From: Siccirubricoccus sp. G192
GTDB lineage: Bacteria; Pseudomonadota; Alphaproteobacteria; Acetobacterales; Acetobacteraceae
Direction of reading: 5' to 3'
Assembly: GCF_019084075.1 (NCBI RefSeq)
Contig: NZ_JAHREN010000001.1
Coordinates: 3,259,501-3,323,500 of the forward strand
DNA length: 64,000 nt
A program made the position numbers and the translations under genes. The notes under the pieces were generated by a model. The model was not told the DNA's origin, searched no databases, and worked only from the letters and a program-made list of their open reading frames with translations. Shown here piece by piece: positions 36,205-43,452 of the stretch (the stretch's first letter is position 1; every line of letters begins with the position of its first letter).

Positions 36205-37035
36205 TCAATCCCCGTTCGCGGCCGGCGCCTGATCCGGGCGCGCCGCCGCGCTGCGCAAGGCTGCGCGCTGCTGCAGGGCCCGGAAGGGCAGCACCTCCCG
36301 ATGCTCGCCGCAGGGCCGGGTGCTGAGGAGCGCCACGGCCTCGCGGTAGCCATGCATGGTGCCCACATCCACATAGGTTTCGCCGGCACGGATACCCTGC
36401 GCCACCCCGCCGCGGGCGAGCCAGGCATTGACCAGCGTGCCGAAATACTCGTCGCCGCGCCCGGGCTCGCGCCACAGCGCATGCAGGTCATGCAGGACCT
36501 GGCCGGGCATCTTGAAGGCGCCCCAGACCCAATGGGAGCGGGTGTCCCGCCGCTTCACCTGGATCTCCTCCACCCGGCCGCCGGCATCGGTCACGACCGC
36601 GTCGAAGAATTCCGGATGCTCGACCGGAAAAAGGAGGAAGGACAGGACATCATCGGGAAGCAGCGCCAGGCCATTCTCCGGGAACCAGATCGTGTCGGGC
36701 AGGCCGATCGCCACCGGCTCCCCGCTGCCGATGAAGGGGCTGGCGCAGAAGATCGCATCGCAAAGCCCGGCGGGCTCCGCCTGCACCACATAGGCGATCT
36801 GCGCAGAGCCGATCCGCGCACCATAGTAGTTGATGATATCGCTCTTGCCCGGGGCGATGACGAAACAGATCTTGTCCACGCCGCCGGCGATCATGCGTTC
36901 GATCAGGTGTTCGCTGACGGCGCGCGGGCGCTCCACCCCGCCATCGAGGCGGCTGCCGACCGGCAGCAACTCCTTCGAGAAGGCCAGAGGCTGGATGCGG
37001 CTGCCGATGCCGGCCGCCGGGATGATGCCCCACAT
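36205..37035 (-). CDS. Sugar-1-phosphate nucleotidyltransferase family protein
   Basis: A 276-residue GT-A-fold nucleotidyltransferase. The N-terminal GIIPAAGIGSRIQPL and KELLPVG are the nucleotide-binding loop and catalytic Lys of RmlA/GalU-type enzymes. Further landmarks are FVIAPGKSDIINYYG and IGLPDTIWFPENG, and the C-terminal YFGTLVNAWLARGG with YVDVGTMHGYREAV. It should make an NDP-sugar from a sugar 1-phosphate, but base and sugar are not predictable. Two bases separate it from the CgeB-like gene and 11 from the PIG-L gene, so it is in the core of the operon. Confidence 0.87.
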   Translation of the reverse strand: MWGIIPAAGIGSRIQPLAFSKELLPVGSRLDGGVERPRAVSEHLIERMIAGGVDKICFVIAPGKSDIINYYGARIGSAQIAYVVQAEPAGLCDAIFCASPFIGSGEPVAIGLPDTIWFPENGLALLPDDVLSFLLFPVEHPEFFDAVVTDAGGRVEEIQVKRRDTRSHWVWGAFKMPGQVLHDLHALWREPGRGDEYFGTLVNAWLARGGVAQGIRAGETYVDVGTMHGYREAVALLSTRPCGEHREVLPFRALQQRAALRSAAARPDQAPAANGD

Positions 37036-37037
37036 GC

Positions 37038-38126
37038 TCAAGCCTCCAATTCCGCCGCGGATGAGCCGATCCGGCCGAGCACGGCTTCCAACTCGGCGGC
37101 GCGTCGGTCGCAGCCATGCTCCTCGAGTGTGCGCTGCCGTGCCCGCGTGGCGATCCGGTGCAGTTCCGCATTGCTCAGGTCCAGGGCGGCGATGGTGTCC
37201 CCGGTGCTGCGGGCGATCAGGATCTCCTCGCCAGGCGTGTAGAAATGGTCCAGCCCTTCCCACCAGTCGCTCAGGATCGGAGTGCCGCAGGCGGCGGCTT
37301 CGAAGATGCGGCCGGAGGGGCACCAGCCCAGCGCCGCCATCGCGCGCCGCGTCACGTTCAGCGTCAGGCGCGAGGAGGAGAAGAAGGCCGGGTGCTGCGG
37401 CGGCGGCATGTGGCGGAGGAAGAAGATGTTCTCCGCCCAGGGGAAATCCTGCGGATACAGCGCGCCGCCGATGACGAAGCGCCGGTCCGGCAGGCGCCGC
37501 GCCGCTTCGACGAAGAGCCGCTCCAACGCTGGCTGCCGGTCGGCGGCATAGGTGCCGAGATAGGAGAGATCGCCACGGAAGTCCTCCACCGGCGGCACCG
37601 GATGGTGCGATGCGGGGTCCACGCTGCCATAGAGCGGCACGGCCTCGCGGGCGCCGAGTTCCGAGCGCAGCCGCTGCAGCGCCGCGCCGCCGGTGAAGCT
37701 CAGCACCAGGTCGAAGCCTGAGAGACCCTCGGGTGGCAGATAGGCCACCCGCTCGCCCGCCGCCAGGCGATCCAGGGTGACGGGTGTGTCGAGATCGTAG
37801 AACAGCCGCGCCGGCAAGGTGGAGGACAACAGCAGCGCGGAGGCCGCGATACCGTCCGGGCAATAGGACGTCACCATCCCCACATCCGCCCCATTCAGCT
37901 CCTGTTCGGCGCGCCGCCGCACGCTGTCCCAATCGGGATAGAGCACCGTCTCCAGGCCGGGCATTTCCGCCAGGTCGCGCGCCCCGGCATACCAGGATGT
38001 GTCACGCTCGAAGAAGGTGACCCGGTGCCCACGCCGCGCCAGCCCCCGGCACAGCGACCGCCACAAGGTTGCATGGCCGTTGCCCCAGGAGGAGGTGATG
38101 GTCAGGCCGAATACGACAAGCTTCAT
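37038..38126 (-). CDS. CgeB-like glycosyltransferase
   Basis: A 362-residue GT-B protein of the CgeB / DUF3880-type group (spore-maturation protein CgeB homologues). The N-terminal LVVFGLTITSSWGNGHATLWRS and HRVTFFERDTSWYAG, the central LSYLGTYAADRQPALERLF and the C-terminal GWCPSGRIFEAAACGTPILSDWWEGLDHFY are characteristic. The ATG at 38126 is chosen because the upstream 11 residues are atypical. It is the first gene of the tightly spaced glycan-type operon and is preceded by a 408-bp region without genes. Confidence 0.86.
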   Translation of the reverse strand: MKLVVFGLTITSSWGNGHATLWRSLCRGLARRGHRVTFFERDTSWYAGARDLAEMPGLETVLYPDWDSVRRRAEQELNGADVGMVTSYCPDGIAASALLLSSTLPARLFYDLDTPVTLDRLAAGERVAYLPPEGLSGFDLVLSFTGGAALQRLRSELGAREAVPLYGSVDPASHHPVPPVEDFRGDLSYLGTYAADRQPALERLFVEAARRLPDRRFVIGGALYPQDFPWAENIFFLRHMPPPQHPAFFSSSRLTLNVTRRAMAALGWCPSGRIFEAAACGTPILSDWWEGLDHFYTPGEEILIARSTGDTIAALDLSNAELHRIATRARQRTLEEHGCDRRAAELEAVLGRIGSSAAELEA

Positions 38127-38534
38127 CAGGCTCGCGCCTCCCCGACCTGGCCACCACAAGGCGGTGGTTCGCGCCGGCCTCCTTGGAATGAATGGTTTGC
38201 CGGGCGGGACCGCCGCGGTGAAGCAAGGCGAAGCCTGGCATCGAGGCGCTCACTCAGCTTCCACCCCGGCCGGTCAGCGATGGCATGGCCGGTGGTGGCG
38301 TTGTCGTCGAAGGGCATGGCGCACGAGGCTTTCGGGGATCAAACAACTTCCCCTGAACCTCTACAGGGGCTTGCGGTTCCGCTCGTTTCGAGCCCGATCC
38401 CTACCGGGGAGTCGTTTCCGGGGCCGACCAGAAGAAGGCCATGGCACGAAGACCGCGCCGCGCGGGGAGATCACGGTGAAGGAGTCGTTGGGCGCCGAAC
38501 GAGCGTGCGCCACCCCGCCTCTCTGGCCACGGCG
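38127..38534. other. 408-bp gene-free region rich in short hairpins
   Basis: No credible gene or known RNA is visible between matC and the CgeB operon. Short perfect stems cluster here: CCCCTG-N8-CAGGGG (38350-38369) and GCTCG-TTT-CGAGC (38381-38393), followed by a CCGATCCCTACCGG near-palindrome. It must contain the matC terminator and the promoter of the glycan operon. Open frames across it lack codon bias. A decayed mobile element is possible but unsupported. Confidence 0.45.
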
Positions 38535-39860
38535 TCATAGCCAACCCGGCACGATGAACATCAGCCAGGCCAGCGGCGGGCCCGCCAGCACCACCAGGAT
38601 GCTGTAGAGCAGGAAGCGGCGGTAGATCTCCTCCCGCTCCTCCGGCTGGGCATTCGCCACCACCAGGGCCCCGTTGGTGGAAAAGGGGCTGACATCCACG
38701 ACGGTGGAGGAAATGGCGAGTGCCGCGATCATCCCCACCGGGCCGATATGCCCCTGCAACAGGAAGGGCACCGCCAGCGGGATGGTGGCCCCCAGGACCC
38801 CGACCGAGGAGGCGAAGGCCGAAACGATCCCGCCGATATAGCAGAGCAGGAGCGCGGCCAGCAGCGGCGCGCCGATATCCGAGACGCCCTGCCCCACCGC
38901 ATCGATCGCGCCGGATTTCTGCAGCACCCCGACATAGGTGATGACGCCGCCGACCAGCAGGATGGTGGACCAGGCAATCTTGTCCACCGCGCCCTTCTGC
39001 TCATTGGGGGCGAGCAGCGTCAGCGCCACCGCGACCGTCACCGCAACCAGGCCGACATTCAGGTTGAAGGCCAGCGCGCCGATGGCGACGGCCGCGAGGC
39101 CCAGCAGCGTCGCCAATTGCTGGAAGCTCAGCCGTTCCGCCGCCGGGACGGTCGGCGGGGTGAGGCTGGCATCGGCCGCCGTCCCATGACCCTCGAGGGG
39201 CAGGTCGGTGACCACGCTGCCGCCGCCCTCCGCTGCCGGCTCCACGGCCCGGCGGGACAGTAGGGTAAGGCCGCCGAAAGCGAGGAATACGCCGATCGCG
39301 ACCAGCAGGTTGTAGCCGAGGCTTGCGAGGAAAAGGGCCGTCTCGTTCAGCGGCAGGCCGGAACGGACGACGATCTGGTTGGTGATGCCGCCATAGATGC
39401 TGATAGGGGAGAAGCCGCCGCCCTGCGCGCCATGGATCACCAGCAGCCCCATCATCAGCGGGCTGATGCCATAGGCCCTGGCGAATTGCAGCGCGATGGG
39501 GGCCAGGATGGCGCAGGCCGCCGGACTCACGGCGCCGACGCCGGTCAGCGTCGCGGCAACCGCGAACATCACCCAGGGGATGGCGGCGATATGCCCCCGC
39601 ACGGCACGGACCGCCTGGCGCACCAGCCAGTCGATGGTGCCGTTCTTCTGCGCTATGGCGAAGAGATAGGTGATGCCGGCCAGCGTCACGAAGAGATCGC
39701 CGGGAAAACCAGCTATGATGCGGTCGGCCGGCATGCCGACATAGGTCGTGCCGATCAGGAAGGCCATGGCGAAGGCCAGTGCGCCCATGTTGATCGGCAG
39801 CGCCGTGGCGATGACGAACATCGCTACCAGCCCCAGGATGGAGGCGGCCTGCGGGGACAT
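38535..39860 (-). CDS. matC: SLC13-type carboxylate transporter, MatC-like
   Basis: A 441-residue polytopic permease of the ArsB/NhaD/SLC13 superfamily with the MatC N-terminal domain (LGLVAMFVIATALPINMGALAFAMAF, MPADRIIAGFPGDLFVTLAGITYLF). Two repeat hairpin segments are visible: GVGAVSPAACAILAPIALQFA and SAFASSVGVLGATIPLAVP. The adjacent malonyl-CoA decarboxylase gene, 43 bases upstream in the same direction, supports malonate or a related dicarboxylate as substrate. ATG 39860 is preferred; the open frame upstream is the shadow of matA. The specific substrate is inferred from context. Confidence 0.82.
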   Translation of the reverse strand: MSPQAASILGLVAMFVIATALPINMGALAFAMAFLIGTTYVGMPADRIIAGFPGDLFVTLAGITYLFAIAQKNGTIDWLVRQAVRAVRGHIAAIPWVMFAVAATLTGVGAVSPAACAILAPIALQFARAYGISPLMMGLLVIHGAQGGGFSPISIYGGITNQIVVRSGLPLNETALFLASLGYNLLVAIGVFLAFGGLTLLSRRAVEPAAEGGGSVVTDLPLEGHGTAADASLTPPTVPAAERLSFQQLATLLGLAAVAIGALAFNLNVGLVAVTVAVALTLLAPNEQKGAVDKIAWSTILLVGGVITYVGVLQKSGAIDAVGQGVSDIGAPLLAALLLCYIGGIVSAFASSVGVLGATIPLAVPFLLQGHIGPVGMIAALAISSTVVDVSPFSTNGALVVANAQPEEREEIYRRFLLYSILVVLAGPPLAWLMFIVPGWL

Positions 39861-39903
39861 CGGGGTTTCCTCGTAAGGGGGGGGTCCTCGTCGTCTCGCC
39901 CGG

Positions 39904-41393
39904 TCAGCCGGGTTTGGGGCCGGTCTTCTCCTCTCCGCCGAGCAGGCGCGCGAGGGCGGAACGCGATGGCGGCAAGGCGGCACCGCGCGGCGGATGCAGC
40001 AGCGCATCGACGGCGGTGGAGCGCATCACCTGGCCGGAATGAACGAACGCCTCGTGGTTCGCCTCGATCGCCTCGCGGTCATAGAGGTAGTTCACCATCA
40101 CGCCGAAACTCTCGCGCATGCCTCGCGCCGAGGTATTGCCGAGCCAGTTGATCCGCTCGAGCCGCGCGCCATTGCCGAGATGGAACCGCGCCACCGGGTC
40201 GATGCCGGGCCTGCCGGTATTCGGCCGCGTCAGATAGGTGGCGGTGAGGCGCAGCAGCGGCGCGCGCAGCGCCTCCCGCGATGTCTCCTCCCGCCACCAC
40301 CCCTCGGCCGTCAGGGCGGCGAAAGCCTCCACCGGACCAGGCAGTCCCGCGGCCACGGTCAGCGCCGCCGCTTCCTCCGGCCGGAAGAGCCCGCCCTCGG
40401 GCGGCGCGGCCAGTTGCCGCTCCAACCACCGGCGAAGGCCAGGCACAGGAGAGAGGGTCGCGATTGGGTAAGCTGCGGCAATTCCGCCTTCAGTTCCTCC
40501 ACCACCTGCTTGATGAGGAAGTTGCCGAAGGAAATGCCGCGCAGCCCCTCCTGGCAGTTGGAGATGGAATAGAAGATCGCCGTATCGGCACGTGCCGGGT
40601 CGTCTATCGGGTCGCCGCGCGACAGCAATGGCTGCACTGCCGAGGCGAGGCCCTGGACCAGCGCGACCTCGACGAAGATCAGCGGTTCCCCTGGCAGGGC
40701 CGGATGGAAGAAGGCGAGGCAGCGGCGGTCCGCGGCCAATCGGCGGCGGAGGTCTTCCCAGCCCTGGATCTCGTGCACCGCCTCATAGGCAATCAGCTTC
40801 TCCAGCACCGCGGCCGGGGTCTGCCAGTCGATCCGCCGCAACTCCAGGAAGCCCCGGTTGAACCATGAGGCGAAAAGATGACGCAGATCTGCATCCAGGA
40901 AACGGAGCGTCGGCTCGGCGCGCAGCAGGCCGAGCAGTTCTTCCCGCAGCTTGACGAGGGCGGCGGTGCCGCCGGGCGCCATGTTCATCCGCCGGAGCAG
41001 TTCCTGCCGCGGCGGCTCGGCGGCGTCGGCGAGGCGGGCAGCGGACTCGATCGTCGGCCCGGCAAGCCAGGCTTCAGCCGCCTCGCGCAGACGGTCCGGA
41101 TTCGGGGCGAAGCCATCGGCGAGAAAGCGGAAGAAGGCGAGGCGATCCTCGCCTTGCAGGGCGGCCAGGCTCTCGAGCAACTCGCGCGCGACGGCGGCGC
41201 CGGAAGCCTCGCCGCGCTCGGAGAGCATGGCCTCAGCCAGGCGGCGGGCGCGGTCGAGCGGCGGCAAGCCGGCGGCTGGCACATCGGCATAGGCGCGGCC
41301 GCGGTCGGCGATGCCGGTCCAGAGCCGCTCCAGCCAGCTACGGTTGGACGGCAGGCCGGACGGGCTGGCGGTGGGCGCTGCGGCAGGTGGCAT
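39904..41393 (-). pseudogene. matA: Malonyl-CoA decarboxylase, split by an apparent -1 frameshift near 40465
   Basis: Converts malonyl-CoA to acetyl-CoA and CO2. Frame 1 (41393 to about 40466) covers the helical N-terminal domain and the start of the catalytic GNAT-like domain, including IFYSISNCQEGLRGISFGN and FLIKQVVEELKAELPQL. It then runs into nonsense. The continuation ATLSPVPGLRRWLE ... ARFHLGNGARLERINWLGNTSARG ... MVNYLYD lies in the next frame to 39904. The span is 1490 bases, one short of a multiple of three, so one base is missing near 40464-40468 (minus-strand CCCAA). The start has GGGGAGGAG upstream. Probably an intact ~496-residue gene with a sequencing error; true decay cannot be excluded. 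Confidence 0.88.
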
Positions 41394-41620
41394 GCGGCTC
41401 CTCCCCTGGCCATTGTGGCATGGTCACGCGAATTTCCAAGCGCCGCTGCTCCGGCAGTGCGGGGCCGCCGTCGCGGCGGCGCTGGCGGCCGATGTGCCGA
41501 CCCTGTTCACTCTCGTGGCTTTGCCCTGGAACAATCCCGATGGCACGCAATGCGGCACGGACCGGGATGGCCGGCCAGAGAAGATGGGCGGTCAGCAAAA
41601 AATGCCGGATGCTTCAAGGA

Positions 41621-41696
41621 TGGTGAGCCGGGTGGGACTCGAACCCACGGCCACGAGATTAAAAGTCCCGTGCTCTACCGACTGAGCTACCGGCTC
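41621..41696 (-). tRNA. tRNA-Lys (anticodon UUU)
   Basis: A 76-base cloverleaf on the minus strand. The acceptor stem is GAGCCGG / CCGGCTC, discriminator A with an encoded CCA end (41621-41623). The D-arm is TAGCTCAGTCGGTAGAGCA-like, the anticodon loop CTTTTAA has TTT at 41661-41663, and the T-arm is GTGGGTTCGAGTCCCAC. All stems pair, with one G-T in the anticodon stem. Confidence 0.96.
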
Positions 41697-41707
41697 ACAG
41701 GCGCTGC

Positions 41708-41737
41708 CCGGCGCCCCCAAAAGCCCGGGGGCGCCGG
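41708..41737. terminator. 11-bp GC hairpin downstream of the cyclophilin genes
   Basis: CCGGCGCCCCC / GGGGGCGCCGG with an 8-base loop, between the cytosolic cyclophilin gene and tRNA-Lys (both minus strand). A strong stem without a U-tract; likely terminates the gyrA-coaD-cyclophilin transcript before the tRNA gene. Confidence 0.55.
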
Positions 41738-41799
41738 TCTGTCAACCCTTGCGGATCAATGCCGCGGGTGGCTTCGCCGAAGCGGCTTCCGAGGTCGCC

Positions 41800-42360
41800 T
41801 CAGGCTGCCGCCGCATCGGCCGCGATGCGGGCGCGCAACAGCTTGTCCGGACCCTGCACGATGCCATTGCCGCCGGAGCCGCGCTTGATCTTGTCCACCG
41901 CTTCCATGCCGGACACCACCCGGCCCCAGATGGTGTACTGGCCATCGAGGCTCGGTGCCGGCGCGAACATGATGAAGAACTGGCTGTTCGCGCTGTCCGG
42001 GTTCTGGGCCCGCGCCATGCCGCAGGTGCCGCGCTGGAAGCGAGCCTTGCTCGGCGGCGAGAATTCCGCCGGCAGGTCGGCATGGCCCTGCTCGCGCGCG
42101 CCGCCGGTGCCGGTGCCGGTGGGATCGCCACCCTGCGCCATGAAGCCCTCGATCACCCGGTGGAACACCGTGCCATCATAGAAACCGGCGCGGACCAGGG
42201 TCTTGATGCGCTCGACATGCCGAGGTGCCAGATCGGGCAGCAGCTCGATCGTGACATTGCCGTCCTTCAATTCCAGGATCAGCGTGTCCTCGCCGCCGGC
42301 ATTGGTGGGGGCGGCCGCGGGCTCGGGGGTCTGGCCTGGGGCCGGGGTCTCATCGCTCAT
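41800..42360 (-). CDS. Peptidyl-prolyl cis-trans isomerase, cyclophilin type (cytosolic)
   Basis: Cyclophilin of 186 residues that accelerates prolyl isomerisation. The active-site segments FHRVIEGFMAQGGDPTGTGTGG, GTCGMARAQNPDSANSQFFIMF and LDGQYTIWGRVVSGMEAVDKI are intact. The N-terminus is a charged, Pro/Ala-rich 22-residue tail without a signal peptide, so it should be cytosolic. It lies 18 bases after a second, exported cyclophilin gene with near-identical core motifs; the pair arose by duplication and differ in destination. Confidence 0.92.
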   Translation of the reverse strand: MSDETPAPGQTPEPAAAPTNAGGEDTLILELKDGNVTIELLPDLAPRHVERIKTLVRAGFYDGTVFHRVIEGFMAQGGDPTGTGTGGAREQGHADLPAEFSPPSKARFQRGTCGMARAQNPDSANSQFFIMFAPAPSLDGQYTIWGRVVSGMEAVDKIKRGSGGNGIVQGPDKLLRARIAADAAAA

Positions 42361-42378
42361 GGAGGGAATCCTTTGTGG

Positions 42379-42918
42379 TCAGGCGGTGGTGATGGTGGCG
42401 CGAATCAGCTTGTCCGGATTTTGCACCATGCCGCTGGGGCCGGAGCCGCGCTTGATCTTGTCCACCGCTTCCATGCCCGCGATGACGCGGCCCCAGATGG
42501 TATACTGGCCATCGAGGCTCGGGGCCGGCGCGAACATGATGAAGAACTGGCTGTTCGCGCTATTGGGATCGCCGGAGCGGGCCATGCCGCAGATGCCGCG
42601 GACGAAGCGGTAGCGGTTGGTGAATTCGGCCGGCAGGTTCGGCAGGTCGCTGCCGCCGGTGCCGGTGCCACGCGGGTCGCCGCCCTGGGCCATGAAGCCC
42701 TCGATTACCCGGTGGAACACGGTGCCGTCATAGAAGCCGCGGCGTGTCAGGGTCTTGATCCGCTCCACATGCCGGGGTGCCACATCCGGCAGGAACTGGA
42801 TGGTGACGGGGCCATCCTTCAACTGCAGCACCAGCCGCTCCTCAGGGGCCTGGGCACGGCCCAGCATGGGCACCGAGCCGGCCGCAAGGGCCAGCCCGGC
42901 GATATCGCGTCGCCGCAT
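42379..42918 (-). CDS. Peptidyl-prolyl cis-trans isomerase, cyclophilin type (exported)
   Basis: Cyclophilin of 179 residues with an N-terminal signal sequence (RRRDIAGLALAAGSVPMLGRA, Tat- or Sec-type) predicting a periplasmic location. The core carries FHRVIEGFMAQGGDPRGTGTGG, GICGMARSGDPNSANSQFF and LDGQYTIWGRVIAGMEAVDKI. It likely folds envelope proteins. It sits between coaD (21 bases upstream) and the cytosolic paralogue. Confidence 0.92.
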   Translation of the reverse strand: MRRRDIAGLALAAGSVPMLGRAQAPEERLVLQLKDGPVTIQFLPDVAPRHVERIKTLTRRGFYDGTVFHRVIEGFMAQGGDPRGTGTGGSDLPNLPAEFTNRYRFVRGICGMARSGDPNSANSQFFIMFAPAPSLDGQYTIWGRVIAGMEAVDKIKRGSGPSGMVQNPDKLIRATITTA

Positions 42919-42939
42919 GCGCTTGTTCCTCCTGCCTGG

Positions 42940-43452
42940 TCAGTCCTGCGCCGGCTGGCCTACCCGCACCAGCGTCCGCTCCAGCGTCAGCTTCGGCACG
43001 AAACTGGTAATGTTGCCGCCGAGCCGGGCGATCTCCTTCACGAAGCGCGAGGAGATGAATTGGTTCGTTTCGCTGGCCATCAGGAACACCGTCTCGATCT
43101 CCTGGTCGAGGCGGCGGTTCATGCCGGCCATCTGGAACTCGTAGTCGAAGTCGGAGACGGCGCGCAGGCCCCGGATGATCACATCCGCGCCGACCTGGCG
43201 GGCGAAGCCGACCAGCAGCCCCTCGAAGGGCACCACCTCAATCACCGCGCCGGTGCGGGTGGCGATGGCGGCGGTTTCGGCGCGCACCAGATCCACCCGT
43301 TCCTCAAGCGGGAACAGCGGCCCCTTCCCGGCGTTCATCGCCACGCCAACCACCAAGCGGTCCAGGATGCGGGCCGCCCGGCCGATCACATCGAGATGCC
43401 CATTGGTCACCGGATCGAAGGTGCCCGGATAGACGCCGACATGCCGGGTCAT
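42940..43452 (-). CDS. coaD: Pantetheine-phosphate adenylyltransferase
   Basis: Catalyses ATP + 4'-phosphopantetheine to dephospho-CoA, the penultimate CoA step. The 170-residue enzyme has the nucleotidyltransferase motif [10 protein letters not shown] at residues 10-19 and the second signature [14 protein letters not shown]. The substrate-site segment [22 protein letters not shown] is also intact. The ATG overlaps the gyrA stop by four bases (ATGA), so coaD is translationally coupled to gyrA, an order common in Alphaproteobacteria. Confidence 0.95.
   Translation of the reverse strand: MTRHVGVYPGTFDPVTNGHLDVIGRAARILDRLVVGVAMNAGKGPLFPLEERVDLVRAETAAIATRTGAVIEVVPFEGLLVGFARQVGADVIIRGLRAVSDFDYEFQMAGMNRRLDQEIETVFLMASETNQFISSRFVKEIARLGGNITSFVPKLTLERTLVRVGQPAQD

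Noticed and set aside
37036..37932. Long upstream extension of the nucleotidyltransferase frame through the CgeB-like gene
   Set aside because: The extension is Arg/Gly/Ala-rich and overlaps the well-supported CgeB-like gene in another frame; the conserved protein begins at 37035.
38025..38607. Plus-strand open frames across the 38.1-38.5 kb gap
   Set aside because: No motif, no start signal, and they run into two minus-strand genes.
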